Source: Parvibaculum sp041688015
Lineage (GTDB): Bacteria; Pseudomonadota; Alphaproteobacteria; Parvibaculales; Parvibaculaceae
NCBI GenBank assembly: GCA_041688015.1
Contig: JBDNIY010000001.1
Coordinates: 620,001-684,000 of the forward strand
Length of the DNA: 64,000 bases
Direction of reading: 5' to 3'
The notes beneath the pieces are model-generated. The model searched no databases, was not told where the DNA came from, and saw only the letters and a program-made list of their open reading frames with translations. Positions 52,149 through 61,013 of this stretch are shown here, in pieces (the first letter of the stretch is position 1; every line of letters starts with the position of its first letter). Made by a program: the position numbers and the translations under genes.

Positions 52149-52580
52149 ATGAAACCACTGGAACACAAGCGCTACACACAGGAATTTCTGAAAGAGATTC
52201 TGACCAAGACGGAGACCATCGCCCTTGTCGGCGCAAGCGCCAACACCGCGCGCGACAGTCACGAGGTCATGCAATTCATGCAAGGCCGCGGCTATCGCGT
52301 CATTCCGGTCAATCCGGGGATCGCGGGCAAAACGCTGCTTGGCGAAACGGTCTATGCAACGCTGAGCGATATTCCAGACAAGGTCGATATGGTTGAGGTT
52401 TTTCGCAACTCAGACGCCGCTGGCCCCGTCTGCGATGAAGCCGTCGCCATCGGCGCAAAATATATCTGGATGCAACTGGGCGTCGCCAACGAGGAAGGCG
52501 CGGCACGCGCCGAAGCCGCTGGCCTCAAGGTCGTGATGAACCGTTGCCCCAAGATCGAAATACCCCAACTCTTCCACTAA
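52149..52580 (+). CDS. CoA-binding domain protein (YccU-like)
   Basis: The 143-residue protein has a Rossmann-like CoA-binding domain with ALVGASANTARDSHEVMQFM, GYRVIPVNPGIAGKTLLGET, the segment VDMVEVFRNSDAAGPVCDEA and the final MNRCPKIEIPQLF. The family resembles the CoA-binding half of succinyl-CoA synthetase alpha without the catalytic His. Its role is not settled. It is 10 bases after the crotonase-like gene, and both are followed by metY 57 bases later. Confidence 0.92.
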   Translation: MKPLEHKRYTQEFLKEILTKTETIALVGASANTARDSHEVMQFMQGRGYRVIPVNPGIAGKTLLGETVYATLSDIPDKVDMVEVFRNSDAAGPVCDEAVAIGAKYIWMQLGVANEEGAARAEAAGLKVVMNRCPKIEIPQLFH

Positions 52581-52637
52581 ACAAATACAATCTTTCCCTA
52601 AACAAACACGACGACCCACCACACTAAGGAATCTTCC

Positions 52638-53912
52638 ATGTCCGATTATAGCTTCGATACGCTCGCCGTTCACGCCGGCGCAAAACCTGATCCCGTTACC
52701 GGCGCCCGCGCCACACCGATTTATCAAACGACATCTTTCGTCTTCAATGATGCCGATCACGCCGCCTCGCTGTTTGCGCTGGAAGCCTTTGGCAATATCT
52801 ACACGCGCATCAACAACCCAACGACAGCAGTGCTGGAAGAACGTGTGGCAGCGCTCGAAGGCGGCGTGGCAGCCGTTGCCGTAGCATCCGGGCACTCCGC
52901 CCAGCTTCTCACCTTTCATACGTTGATGAGCGCTGGCGACCATTTCGTTGCAGCACGGCAGCTCTACGGTGGCTCGATCACACAGTTTGGTCACTCGTTC
53001 CTGAAATTCGACTGGCATGTCGATTGGGCAGATGCGACGGACCCCACCACGGTGAAAAAGGCCATTGGCCCCAAGACTAAAGCCGTCTTCATCGAAAGCA
53101 TGGCCAACCCGAATGGCTGCGTGATGGACATTGCCGCCATCGCCAAAATTGCGCATGACGCGGGCATCCCGCTGATCGTGGACAACACGCTGGCCTCGCC
53201 TTATCTCATTCGCCCCATCGAACACGGCGCAGACATTGTGCTGCACTCAATGACCAAATTCCTCGGCGGTCATGGCAATTCCATGGGCGGCATCATTGTC
53301 GATTCTGGCAAGTTCGATTGGTCAAAGGACGGAAAATACCCAACGCTGAGCGAGCCGACGCCATCTTATAATGGCCTCAAGATTCATGAGACCTTTGGCC
53401 CCATCGCTTTTGCCATCGCCTGCCGCGTGCTTGGCCTGCGCGATCTGGGCATGTCGCTGTCGCCGTTCAACGCCTTTATGATTTTGACCGGCATTGAAAC
53501 ATTGCCACTGCGTATGCAGCGCCATTGCGACAACGCTTTAACGGTAGCGAAATTCCTCAAAAAGCACCCCAAGGTAACTTGGGTATCCTTTCCTGGTCTT
53601 GAGGGTAATCCATCCCACAAGCTGCAACAGAAATATGCTCCAAAGGGCGCTGGTGCGCTGCTGACCTTTGGCCTCAAGGGTGGCTATGACGCAGGCGTCA
53701 AGCTCGTTAACGGCATCGAGCTACTCAGCCATCTAGCCAATCTGGGCGACACGCGCAGCCTCATCATCCACCCGGCGTCGACCACGCATCGTCAGTTGAC
53801 AGACGAACAGCGCGATGCGGCAGGTGCAGGTGCTGACACGGTACGGCTGTCCATTGGGATTGAAGACACGGCTGATATTATTGCGGCGCTGGATAAGGCG
53901 TTGAATGCCTAA
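52638..53912 (+). CDS. metY: O-acetylhomoserine aminocarboxypropyltransferase (sulfhydrylase)
   Basis: MetY makes homocysteine from O-acetylhomoserine and sulfide. The 424-residue PLP enzyme of the Cys/Met-metabolism family begins FDTLAVHAGAKPDPVTGARATPIYQTTSF. It has NIYTRINNPTTAVLEERVAALEGG, VDNTLASPYLIRP, the PLP lysine in HSMTKFLGGHGNSMGG (about residue 211) and the C-terminal RSLIIHPASTTHRQL with VRLSIGIED. The length fits MetY (about 425) better than the MetZ/MetB types (about 395). The 57-base upstream spacer is too short for a SAM riboswitch. Confidence 0.95.
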   Translation: MSDYSFDTLAVHAGAKPDPVTGARATPIYQTTSFVFNDADHAASLFALEAFGNIYTRINNPTTAVLEERVAALEGGVAAVAVASGHSAQLLTFHTLMSAGDHFVAARQLYGGSITQFGHSFLKFDWHVDWADATDPTTVKKAIGPKTKAVFIESMANPNGCVMDIAAIAKIAHDAGIPLIVDNTLASPYLIRPIEHGADIVLHSMTKFLGGHGNSMGGIIVDSGKFDWSKDGKYPTLSEPTPSYNGLKIHETFGPIAFAIACRVLGLRDLGMSLSPFNAFMILTGIETLPLRMQRHCDNALTVAKFLKKHPKVTWVSFPGLEGNPSHKLQQKYAPKGAGALLTFGLKGGYDAGVKLVNGIELLSHLANLGDTRSLIIHPASTTHRQLTDEQRDAAGAGADTVRLSIGIEDTADIIAALDKALNA

Positions 53913-53934
53913 ACCACGTCCACATCAAGTCTGC

Positions 53935-54037
53935 TGTCATCCCGGGCCCTCCTTTGATGCAAAGGTGCCCCGGGATCCATATTGATTTCAGCATGTGTCG
54001 AGAGCGCTGGGTCCCGGGATCAAGTCCCGGGACGACA
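53935..54037. repeat. Inverted pair of family B palindromic repeats between metY and ctaA
   Basis: TGTCATCCCGGGCCCTCC...CCCCGGGATCCAT (53935-53980) and CTGGGTCCCGGGATCAAG...CCCGGGACGACA (54007-54037) are inverse copies of the element at 44831-44860. They lie between convergent metY and ctaA and could fold as bidirectional terminators. Confidence 0.75.
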
Positions 54038-54062
54038 CTGAGTGTTGTGGGACTGTACCGGC

Positions 54063-55112
54063 TTAAATGCCGGACGGGTTAAGCCGCCGTGCATGAACGA
54101 TCGCCAGCGTGAAGACGATGAGCGCGCCCGCCTGATGGGCGGCACCGAGCGGCACCGGCACGACTTCCAGCAATGTCCAGATGCCGAGCCCAACTTGGCC
54201 CAGTACCGCCAGCATAAGCCAGCTTGCGCTTTGCTGCGCGGCGCGGTCGCCACTGGCGCGGGTGGCAAACCAGTGCCAGCCGACTAGCGCTGTCACCAGA
54301 TAAGCGACCATGCGGTGGTCGAATTGCGCGGTGAGCATGTTCTCAAAGAAATTGCGCCACCAGACTTCATTGGCAAACAGGCCCTCTGGGATAAACGATC
54401 CATCCATCAGCGGCCATGTATTGTAGATGTAGCCCGCCTTCAGGCCAGCGACAAAACCGCCAAGCAGCATCTGGAAATAGATGAGCCCGACCAAGGCGAG
54501 CGCGGCCTTGCGCAAACTCGAACCGACATGGACAGAGGGCGCATCACGCCAGAGCGCCAGCGCGGTCCACATCATGTAAGCGTAGATGGCGGTGGCGAGG
54601 CCGAGGTGGGCGGTGAGGCGGTACTGGCTGACATCGACGCGATGCGTCAGTCCGCTTTTGACCATCCACCAGCCGAGCGCGCCTTGCGCGCCGCCGAGCA
54701 GGAACATCACGATCAGCCGGGGCGTCATCGAGCGCTCAATGCGGCGCGTCACGGCAAACCAGAGGAACGGCAGCAGAAAAGCAAAGCCAATGAGCCGCCC
54801 GAGGAAACGATGGCTCCATTCCCACCAGAAGATGCCCTTGAACTGGGCCAGCGTCATGCCCTTGTTCATCAGCTCATATTGCGGGATCTGCTGGTAGCGC
54901 GTGAAAGCATCGGCCCAAGCCACCTGCCCCATGGGCGGCAACATGCCGACAACGGGCTTCCATTGCGTAATCGACAGGCCGGACTCGGTGAGGCGCGTCA
55001 ACCCGCCTACTACGACCATGAGAAAGACCAAGGCCGAAACGCCAAACAGCCAGATCGCGATTTGCCGCCGGGCGGCCCAATGACGGGCGGCCTGAGTATG
55101 TGCTTCATTCAT
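54063..55112 (-). CDS. ctaA: Heme A synthase
   Basis: CtaA/COX15 oxidises the methyl group of heme O to give heme A for cytochrome c oxidase. The 349-residue integral membrane protein has eight hydrophobic helices and four conserved His in WEWSHRFLGRLIG, YRLTAHLGLATAI, LTAQFDHRMVAYL and GAAHQAGALIVF. The conserved GGLTRLTESGLSITQWKPV is present, and the LNKGMTLAQFKGIFWWEW-type loop of the long alphaproteobacterial form. The frame is open upstream to 55214, but 55112 (MNEAHTQAARHWAARRQIA) is the better start. DUF2842 is divergent. Confidence 0.93.
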   Translation of the reverse strand: MNEAHTQAARHWAARRQIAIWLFGVSALVFLMVVVGGLTRLTESGLSITQWKPVVGMLPPMGQVAWADAFTRYQQIPQYELMNKGMTLAQFKGIFWWEWSHRFLGRLIGFAFLLPFLWFAVTRRIERSMTPRLIVMFLLGGAQGALGWWMVKSGLTHRVDVSQYRLTAHLGLATAIYAYMMWTALALWRDAPSVHVGSSLRKAALALVGLIYFQMLLGGFVAGLKAGYIYNTWPLMDGSFIPEGLFANEVWWRNFFENMLTAQFDHRMVAYLVTALVGWHWFATRASGDRAAQQSASWLMLAVLGQVGLGIWTLLEVVPVPLGAAHQAGALIVFTLAIVHARRLNPSGI

Positions 55113-55248
55113 AGGGGAAAGTGATAGCCTGAAGGGGCCCCCGGCACAGCCGAAAGGGGCCGCGACAGAAGGACGCTTCGAGAGGGGCTTGAGGCTTTGC
55201 CTCACGCGGCGCAATGGCCTAAATATATGCCATCAAACGGAGAGCCAT

Positions 55249-55482
55249 ATGACCCGCCTACCCCTGCGCGCCCGCAAACTCATCGGCACGATTTTTCTGC
55301 TGACGTTTCTGTTTTTCTATTCGCTGCTGATTATGACTATCGCGGTGAGCGGCCATGTCTCAGAAAACGGCTTTGCACAATTTGCCTATTACTTGATCGC
55401 TGGCACGATCTGGGCGCTGCCGTTCCGCTGGGTGATCATTTGGATGCTGAGGCCCGACATAGACCCAAGCGACGCGAAATAG
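55249..55482 (+). CDS. DUF2842 domain-containing protein
   Basis: The 77-residue protein has two transmembrane helices (about 11-34 and 44-64): LRARKLIGTIFLLTFLFFYSLL, then AQFAYYLIAGTIWALPFRWVIIWMLRPD. This is the alphaproteobacterial DUF2842 family, of unknown function. It often lies next to ctaA, which hints at a role in cytochrome oxidase or heme biogenesis, but nothing is proven. GGAG precedes the ATG at 55249; upstream in-frame codons lack a ribosome site. Confidence 0.85.
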   Translation: MTRLPLRARKLIGTIFLLTFLFFYSLLIMTIAVSGHVSENGFAQFAYYLIAGTIWALPFRWVIIWMLRPDIDPSDAK

Positions 55483-55518
55483 CCCGCGTCCTCTCTCTCC
55501 GCATTCTCTCAGGCGATC

Positions 55519-55596
55519 TTAGAAGAAGTAGCCGGTCTGGCTCTTGTTCAGAACGAGGATCACGGCGAGGAAGATGAGGATCGGAAGAGTGGCCAT
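55519..55596 (-). CDS. Possible 25-residue membrane peptide downstream of tRNA-Pro
   Basis: The reading frame from the ATG at 55596 gives MATLPILIFLAVILVLNKSQ ending in TGYFF. It has one hydrophobic helix followed by a polar tail. GGAG lies nine bases before the ATG. It is too short for statistical support and no family is known to me. It may be a real small membrane protein or a chance frame. Confidence 0.35.
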   Translation of the reverse strand: MATLPILIFLAVILVLNKSQTGYFF

Positions 55597-55706
55597 GGCA
55601 TGAAGCTCCAAGAAAACACTGGGAGCCTCAATCTGCCCCAGACTGTCATGTACGAAAAGGGCCAACGCGCCTGTCTCGACGACAAAATCACGTTGGCCCC
55701 GATAGA

Positions 55707-55783
55707 TGGTCGGAGCGGCCGGATTCGAACCGACGACCCCTTGTCCCCCAGACAAGTGCGCTACCGGGCTGCGCTACGCTCCG
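55707..55783 (-). tRNA. tRNA-Pro (anticodon GGG)
   Basis: The reverse strand has the acceptor CGGAGCG/CGCTCCG, the D-arm GCGCAGCCCGGTAGCGC, the anticodon arm CTTGT-CTGGGGG-ACAAG (anticodon GGG), the T-arm with the loop GTTCGAATC and encoded CCA (55707-55709). It is 77 nt. Confidence 0.95.
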
Positions 55784-55948
55784 ACAAAACCGGATAAAAG
55801 GGTGCGAAAGATACGCACCCTTTGGAGGCGCGGAATATAGACGTGGGTTTCGCGGTGGGCAACGCCTCAATCGGCATATTTTCGAGGCTTTTTGTCATCA
55901 TGCGGCGATAAGCGCCGCCAAAACGAGGTGTCGATGTTGCAGGCGCGC

Positions 55949-56467
55949 TTATTCTTCATCTTCTTCGTCATCCCAAAGGGTTTCATCGATTTCTTCTTTC
56001 AAATCGACAAGGCCTTCAAGTAACGCTTTAAGGGCTTTGCGCGCATTAGCAGACAATGCGCCGTCTGATAGCGCGTCATCCTGCTCGCTACGCCGCACCG
56101 CTTCGCGCGCCAGCTCCGCTAGAGACGAATCAATCGTGCCTCTGCCGGTCTCGCTGACGAATTTCACGCCTTGCTCGCGGAAGACCTTTTGGACGCCTTT
56201 GATGGTGTAACCGTCATTATAGAGGAGCGCGCGCACACCGCGTAGCAGGTCCACATCTTCGGGCCGGTAATAGCGACGGCCACCGCCACGTTTCAGGGGG
56301 CGAATCTGATTGAACTTACTTTCCCAGAACCGCAAGACGTGCTGAGGCACATCAAGGTCGGTGGCCACTTCGCTGATGGTTCGGAATGCGTCAGGTGACT
56401 TTTGTATCGACAAACCAGGTCCTTGGCTCCGCTCTTCAATCCCAGGTCTTAAACCAGATCTGGTCAC
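55949..56467 (-). CDS. MerR family transcriptional regulator
   Basis: The 172-residue protein has a MerR helix-turn-helix (FRTISEVATDLDVPQHVLRF, about 28-47) followed by the wing RPLKRGGGRRYYRPEDVDLLRG. The long second half has VFREQGVKFVSETGRG and an acidic C-terminus (LWDDEEDEE). It is the alphaproteobacterial MerR protein that follows ihfA, usually annotated only as MerR-like. It lies 15 bases after ihfA on the same strand. No metal-binding Cys is present, so it is not a MerR/CueR-type metal sensor. Confidence 0.9.
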   Translation of the reverse strand: MTRSGLRPGIEERSQGPGLSIQKSPDAFRTISEVATDLDVPQHVLRFWESKFNQIRPLKRGGGRRYYRPEDVDLLRGVRALLYNDGYTIKGVQKVFREQGVKFVSETGRGTIDSSLAELAREAVRRSEQDDALSDGALSANARKALKALLEGLVDLKEEIDETLWDDEEDEE

Positions 56468-56482
56468 GGGTTGCTCCAGTGC

Positions 56483-56800
56483 TTATTCGGCTGCTTCCGC
56501 TTTGCCGCTCAGAGCCGTGTTGATCCGCTCCTTCAGCACATGACTGGGACGGAACACCAGAACACGCCGCGGCTTGATTGGCACTTCTTCGCCCGTCTTC
56601 GGATTTCGGCCCATCCGCCCGCCTTTTTGACGGACCGAAAAGGACCCGAATGACGATAATTTGACAGTGTCACCTTTGGACAGGCTATCGCCAATCTCAA
56701 GCAATACGGATTCAACGAGTTCTGCAGATTCATTGCGCGACAGGCCGACTTCCTGATAGACGGCTTCGCTCAAATGAGCCCGCGTGATGGTATCCCCCAT
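56483..56800 (-). CDS. ihfA: Integration host factor subunit alpha
   Basis: IHF bends DNA at specific sites in recombination, replication and sigma54-dependent transcription. The 105-residue protein has ITRAHLSEAVYQEVGLSRNES, the beta-arm LSSFGSFSVRQKGGRMGRNP with the intercalating Pro in GRNPKTGE, and VPIKPRRVLVFRPSHVLKERIN. GGAGGATT precedes the ATG at 56800. The fabH-ihfA-merR order is typical of alphaproteobacteria. IHF is a likely partner of the NtrC/sigma54 system in this same window. Confidence 0.96.
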   Translation of the reverse strand: MGDTITRAHLSEAVYQEVGLSRNESAELVESVLLEIGDSLSKGDTVKLSSFGSFSVRQKGGRMGRNPKTGEEVPIKPRRVLVFRPSHVLKERINTALSGKAEAAE

Positions 56801-56928
56801 AGCCAATCCTCCAAATTCGCTCAAAGCCTATGGCGGGCCGATTATTCCGTCAATATCAATAGGATGCGCGAATCTTCTAAAGTTCATTTATGTGTGACTT
56901 CGGGACAAAAATCCCAGTTTTGCCCCAC

Positions 56929-57906
56929 TTACCAGCGCAACATCACCGAGCCCCAAGTGAAGCCGCCACCCATCGCCTCCAGAAGCACGAGATCGCCGCG
57001 CTTGATTCGGCCATCGCGCACGGCGGTATCCAGCGCCAAAGGCACCGATGCGGCCGACGTGTTGCCATGCTCACCGACCGTCATCACGACTTTTTCAGGT
57101 GGCAGGCCGATGCGTTTGGCGGTGCCATCCAAAATGCGCTTGTTGGCCTGATGCGGCACGAACCAGTCGATATCGTCCACACTCAAGCCGGTGGCAGTGA
57201 GTGACTCCTTGATCGTTTCGGCAATATTGACGACGGCGTGACGGAAAACCTCCCGGCCCTCCATGCGCACATGACCGGTGGTGCCGGTCGATGATGGCCC
57301 GCCATCAACATAAAGTTTGTCCTTGTAGCGGCCATCGGAATGGAGGTGTGCGGTCAAGATGCCCTGGTCCGCATTGGTCCCCTCGCCTTCCGCCGCTTTG
57401 ACCACCACCGCGCCCGCGCCATCACCAAACAGCACACAGGTCGTGCGGTCGGTCCAATCGAGCAAACGAGAGAAGGTTTCCGCGCCAATCACCAACACGG
57501 TCTTGGACTGGCCACAGCGAATGAATGTGTCGGCAATGGTCAGCGCATAGACAAAGCCCGAGCAAACGGCCTGCACGTCAAAAGCCGCGCCATGATGAAG
57601 GCCAAGCTCGGCCTGCACCGTCACAGCGGTTGCGGGAAACGTGCTGTCAGGCGTCGTCGTCGCCATGATGATCGTGTCGATCTCCTGCACATCGATGCCG
57701 GCGTGGGCAATCGCCGCACGCGCTGCCTTGAGCGCCAGATGCGAGGTCATCTCGTCGTCGGCTGCAATATGACGCGCATGAATGCCGGTGCGCGCCACAA
57801 TCCAATCATCGGTTGTATCGACGATCTCGGTCAGGTCGGCATTGGACATGCGGCGTTCCGGCAAATAGCTGCCACAGCCTGCAATAACGCTCCGAATGAT
57901 ACTCAC
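56929..57906 (-). CDS. fabH: Beta-ketoacyl-ACP synthase III
   Basis: FabH starts fatty-acid synthesis by condensing acetyl-CoA with malonyl-ACP. The 325-residue thiolase-fold protein has the catalytic Cys in FDVQAVCSGFVYAL (about residue 113), the His in WFVPHQANKRI and the Asn in VGEHGNTSAASVPL. TTCVLFGDGAGAVVVKA is the typical middle segment. The start overlaps the plsX stop by four bases, so the two genes are translationally coupled. Confidence 0.97.
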   Translation of the reverse strand: MSIIRSVIAGCGSYLPERRMSNADLTEIVDTTDDWIVARTGIHARHIAADDEMTSHLALKAARAAIAHAGIDVQEIDTIIMATTTPDSTFPATAVTVQAELGLHHGAAFDVQAVCSGFVYALTIADTFIRCGQSKTVLVIGAETFSRLLDWTDRTTCVLFGDGAGAVVVKAAEGEGTNADQGILTAHLHSDGRYKDKLYVDGGPSSTGTTGHVRMEGREVFRHAVVNIAETIKESLTATGLSVDDIDWFVPHQANKRILDGTAKRIGLPPEKVVMTVGEHGNTSAASVPLALDTAVRDGRIKRGDLVLLEAMGGGFTWGSVMLRW

Positions 57907-58991
57907 GATGCAGCAACCTCAGATTCGCCCGTTGTGGAATGATCGTCCGCCTTGCTGCTGGTCGGCTTGAGCCCGTCCAGCGCGCCAAGATCGACCATGA
58001 TTTTTTGCACCAGATCGGCAGCAGCCACATCGACCGCCACATCGATGGCATAGGCAAAGCCTTCGGCATCGGTGCCGCCATGGCTTTTGACCACTAGACC
58101 ATTAAGACCGAGAAATACGGCCCCATTGGACGAGCGCGGATCGAGCTTCTTGCTGAGGGCTTTGAAAGCCCCCATAGCAAACAGATAGCCAAGGCGCGAC
58201 AGCAGCGAACTACGCAAGGCTCCGCGCAAGAACTCGACAATCAGGCGCACTGTGCCCTCCGCCGTCTTGAGCGCGATATTGCCGGTAAAGCCATCGGTCA
58301 CAACGACATCGGTCGTGCCTTTGGAAATATCGTCCCCCTCGACAAAGCCGTGGAAATTTAGCGACAAGCCGGTGTCGCGCAAAATTTGCGCCGCTTCCTT
58401 GACCTCTTCAGTGCCTTTGACTTCTTCTTGCCCGATGTTGAGCAAACCAACACTTGGTCGCTCCAGCCCGAATAGAATACGCGCGAAGGCCTCACCCATC
58501 ACGGCAAACTGTACAAGCTGAAAAGCGCTCGGCCCGATGGTCGCGCCAAGGTCCAACACCACGCTCTCGCCGCGCGCGGTTGGCCAAAGGCCTGCGAGCG
58601 CCGGACGCTCAACATTGGGCATGGTCTTGAGCACAACCTTGGACATGGCCATGAGCGCGCCGGTATTGCCCGCCGACAAAGCCACCTGTGCGCGGCCTGT
58701 TTTCACGGCATCGATGGCCAGCCACATGCTGCTGGTCTTGCGCCCACGCCGCAAAGCCTGACTGGGCAATTCATCCATCGAGATGGCAACATCAGTATGG
58801 ATGATTTCGCTGACGGCAGCCACGCGCGGAAACTTGTCCAGCGCGGGGCGCATGATCGCTTCATCACCAAAAATCAAGAAGCGCACACCGGGGTGACGCA
58901 CCGAGGCAATCTCAGCCCCGCCAATCGTGGTCTCAGGGCCGTGATCACCGCCCATTCCATCTAGCGCTATCGTTAAACCGCTCGTCGTCAA
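57903..58991 (-). CDS. plsX: Phosphate acyltransferase PlsX
   Basis: PlsX converts acyl-ACP to acyl phosphate, the first step of phospholipid synthesis with PlsY. The 362-residue protein has IALDGMGGDHGPETTIGGAE, the middle GNTGALMAMSKVVLKTMPN, the segment SVGLLNIGQEEVKGTEEVKE and VVTDGFTGNIALKTAEGT. The terminal part has FLGLNGLVVKSHGGTDAEGF. In the order plsX-fabH it couples membrane lipid and fatty-acid synthesis. DUF177 lies upstream across 139 bases, which is again the usual order although rpmF is missing here. Confidence 0.97.
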   Translation of the reverse strand: MTTSGLTIALDGMGGDHGPETTIGGAEIASVRHPGVRFLIFGDEAIMRPALDKFPRVAAVSEIIHTDVAISMDELPSQALRRGRKTSSMWLAIDAVKTGRAQVALSAGNTGALMAMSKVVLKTMPNVERPALAGLWPTARGESVVLDLGATIGPSAFQLVQFAVMGEAFARILFGLERPSVGLLNIGQEEVKGTEEVKEAAQILRDTGLSLNFHGFVEGDDISKGTTDVVVTDGFTGNIALKTAEGTVRLIVEFLRGALRSSLLSRLGYLFAMGAFKALSKKLDPRSSNGAVFLGLNGLVVKSHGGTDAEGFAYAIDVAVDVAAADLVQKIMVDLGALDGLKPTSSKADDHSTTGESEVAAS

Positions 58992-59130
58992 CCCAACCTC
59001 ACTTCTCTGCCCATCCCCTAATCAAGGCGCTCCACGTCAAAGTGGAGACCACCCCCAGACAGTTCGTCCCGAAGATACCGGGTTGCGCTGTCGAGACAAC
59101 ACCTTCGTATTGTCCTACGGGCTTGCAGAA

Positions 59131-59700
59131 TCAATCTTTTTTCTTGAGTTTTTCCAAGGATGCAAAGGGATTTGGCCGCAATTCGACCGCCTCATCGTCG
59201 CTCGGCTCGTCAGGAATGAACACAGCACCGGGCTTTTTGGGATAGGGATCAATCGCCACTGACAATTGTTCCGCCATCACTTCGCCAACGTCAAGTCGCC
59301 CGCCTTCAATCGCTTCGGGCGGGTCTTCGCTTTCCACATCAACCACAATTTCGCGCTTTGCCGCCGCCGCTGCGTCGCGTTCGATCATGTCGAGAGGCAA
59401 GAAATGGAGATTGAAGTTCTCTGACAGATGCGCATCAAGCGGCTCCAGCGTTGCGATGCAGGATTGCACGAGGTCGGCCTCAAACTGCCCCTCCACAACC
59501 AAGCCATGACGTCGCCACGGTTTGACATGAACCGTACCCTTGAAGAGATGCAGCGCTACCAAATCAAAGCGGGTCGCCAGCGCCGCTCGCTCGCTTTCGT
59601 CGACTTCAAACCGAAGCGTTTTGCCATTGGGCGGCACGTCGTCCATTGACAGCAGCAGGCTGAATTCGGGTGTCGGGTTTTGCGGTGTTGCGCTACTCAT
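59131..59700 (-). CDS. DUF177 (YceD) family protein
   Basis: The 189-residue protein has the DUF177 pattern: DESERAALATRFDLVALHLF, the middle VVEGQFEADLVQSCIATLEP and the acidic region VDVESEDPPEAIEGGRLDVGEVMAEQLSVAIDPYPKKPGA, then the typical C-terminus with RPNPFASLEKLKK. YceD proteins are linked to 23S rRNA metabolism in bacteria and chloroplasts. The start overlaps the stop of the chaperone gene (ATGA). Confidence 0.9.
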   Translation of the reverse strand: MSSATPQNPTPEFSLLLSMDDVPPNGKTLRFEVDESERAALATRFDLVALHLFKGTVHVKPWRRHGLVVEGQFEADLVQSCIATLEPLDAHLSENFNLHFLPLDMIERDAAAAAKREIVVDVESEDPPEAIEGGRLDVGEVMAEQLSVAIDPYPKKPGAVFIPDEPSDDEAVELRPNPFASLEKLKKKD

Positions 59701-60275
59701 GAGGCAAGCGATCCTGGCGCAGCCACAGGTTCTGGCAGGGCTGCCACCGCGACCTCACCCTTGAACAGATTGCTAACGGGCGCCGCAGCCAAAGCCACAT
59801 CGGCGCGCCGCACATAGGCGGTGAGTGCGGCAAGCGCCTCAGCGGGTGGCGTTTCAGCATAGACATTGCGCGCCAAAGCAGCCGGCAGGATAGCGTCATC
59901 CTCGGCGTCAAGCCCCGCATCATAGGCCTCGATACGGCCATAAAAAGCCGAGGCCATGGTCTTGATTTCCTTGCCGACCTTGAGATCGCTGATGCCAATT
60001 TCGCGCAAGGTCTGGTCCATATCATCAAACAAAAGGTCAAACACCTTCTGGCCCAACGCCTTTGCTACCTCAGCGTCAGCGGCATCGACCTTTCGCAACC
60101 GCCTCAGCACCAAAAAGCTATGCAAGGCCACCATCTCAAAGCGGCCCTCCAGCGTGTCGGGAACCCCGGCATTCAGATATAGAGCCGGTGAGCGGGCTTG
60201 CGAGACCGACGCACCATAGATAGCGTAGGCTTCTTGCTCGTGTTCTGATCTGTCAAAAATTCTTTTCCACATCAT
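59697..60275 (-). CDS. Ubiquinol-cytochrome c chaperone family protein
   Basis: The 192-residue protein is related to the mitochondrial Cbp3/UQCC1 chaperone that helps assemble cytochrome b of the bc1 complex. The middle reads RFEMVALHSFLVLRRLRKVD, the segment KVFDLLFDDMDQTLREIGIS and DLKVGKEIKTMASAFYGRIEAYDAGL, the core of the family. It is mostly helical and lacks a signal peptide. It is coupled to DUF177 by a 4-base overlap and divergent from bamE, a standard alphaproteobacterial arrangement. Confidence 0.92.
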   Translation of the reverse strand: MMWKRIFDRSEHEQEAYAIYGASVSQARSPALYLNAGVPDTLEGRFEMVALHSFLVLRRLRKVDAADAEVAKALGQKVFDLLFDDMDQTLREIGISDLKVGKEIKTMASAFYGRIEAYDAGLDAEDDAILPAALARNVYAETPPAEALAALTAYVRRADVALAAAPVSNLFKGEVAVAALPEPVAAPGSLAS

Positions 60276-60418
60276 ACTGTTACTCCGTCCGGCCGAATGG
60301 CCTCAAGCCCCGGTCAGGTTCGTTAATGAATATCGGCGTGTAAAGAAGCCGATTGAATTTAGCGACCGACAAGGGTAGGTCAACGTCTGAACATCTAGGT
60401 CTCGGGAGGGCCGCCACT

Positions 60419-60934
60419 ATGACTTCCAATCGCCTGCGGCACCGAGCCGGTATTTTGAGCTGTGTCGCCCTGCTTATGGCGTCCAGCCCTGCCCTGACGG
60501 GTTGTGTTGAACTTGTTGCCCCTGTTACCGCACAGCGTGGCTACGTCGTCAATGAGACAGACCTGAAAAAACTCAAGATCGGTCAAACGAGCCAAGTGCA
60601 GGTCCAAGAATATATGGGCTCGCCATCAACCGTTTCGACCATCAATAACGACGCATGGTACTATATCACCAGCAAGACCGAAGCTTTCCTATTCTTCCAG
60701 CCAGAAGAAGTCGATCGGACCGTCATCGCGGTCTATTTTAACAAGCAAGATGTCGTTGATGACGTTTCCTATTACGGCTTGAAGGACGGCGAAGTCGTCG
60801 ATCTCCAGACGCGCACCACGCCGACACGTGGCAAGGAACTGACGATTCTTGGCCAGCTTTTCAGCAACCTTGGTCGCTTCAACAAAAAAACCACCGCCAA
60901 CAAAGCGGTGCCGCAGCCCGGCGGGCAGCGCTAA
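60419..60934 (+). CDS. bamE: Outer membrane protein assembly factor BamE
   Basis: BamE is a lipoprotein of the BAM complex that inserts outer-membrane beta-barrel proteins. The 171-residue protein has the lipobox LTGC with Cys29, the SmpA/OmlA domain with VNETDLKKLKIGQTSQVQVQ and EYMGSPSTVSTINNDAWYYI, and AVYFNKQDVVDDVSYYGL. GGGAGG lies before the ATG at 60419; the in-frame TTG at 60353 is less likely. A strong bidirectional terminator lies 34 bases after the stop. Confidence 0.93.
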   Translation: MTSNRLRHRAGILSCVALLMASSPALTGCVELVAPVTAQRGYVVNETDLKKLKIGQTSQVQVQEYMGSPSTVSTINNDAWYYITSKTEAFLFFQPEEVDRTVIAVYFNKQDVVDDVSYYGLKDGEVVDLQTRTTPTRGKELTILGQLFSNLGRFNKKTTANKAVPQPGGQR

Positions 60935-60968
60935 GCCAACGCAAGCACCAGACATCATCGACGACAAA

Positions 60969-60996
60969 AAAGGCCCCGCGAACATGCGGGGCCTTT
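60969..60996. terminator. Bidirectional terminator between bamE and hppA
   Basis: The stem AAAGGCCCCGC/GCGGGGCCTTT with a six-base loop is flanked by an A-run on the left and TTTCG on the right. It ends bamE and the convergent hppA. Confidence 0.85.
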
Positions 60997-61013
60997 CGTA
61001 TTCAGTGTTGCGC

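Noticed and set aside
52581..52637. SAM riboswitch before metY
   Set aside because: The spacer is only 57 bases, with no stem-rich conserved core.
59032..59049. Hairpin CTCCAC-GTCAAA-GTGGAG between DUF177 and plsX as terminator
   Set aside because: The stem is only 6 bp and no T-run follows on either strand.
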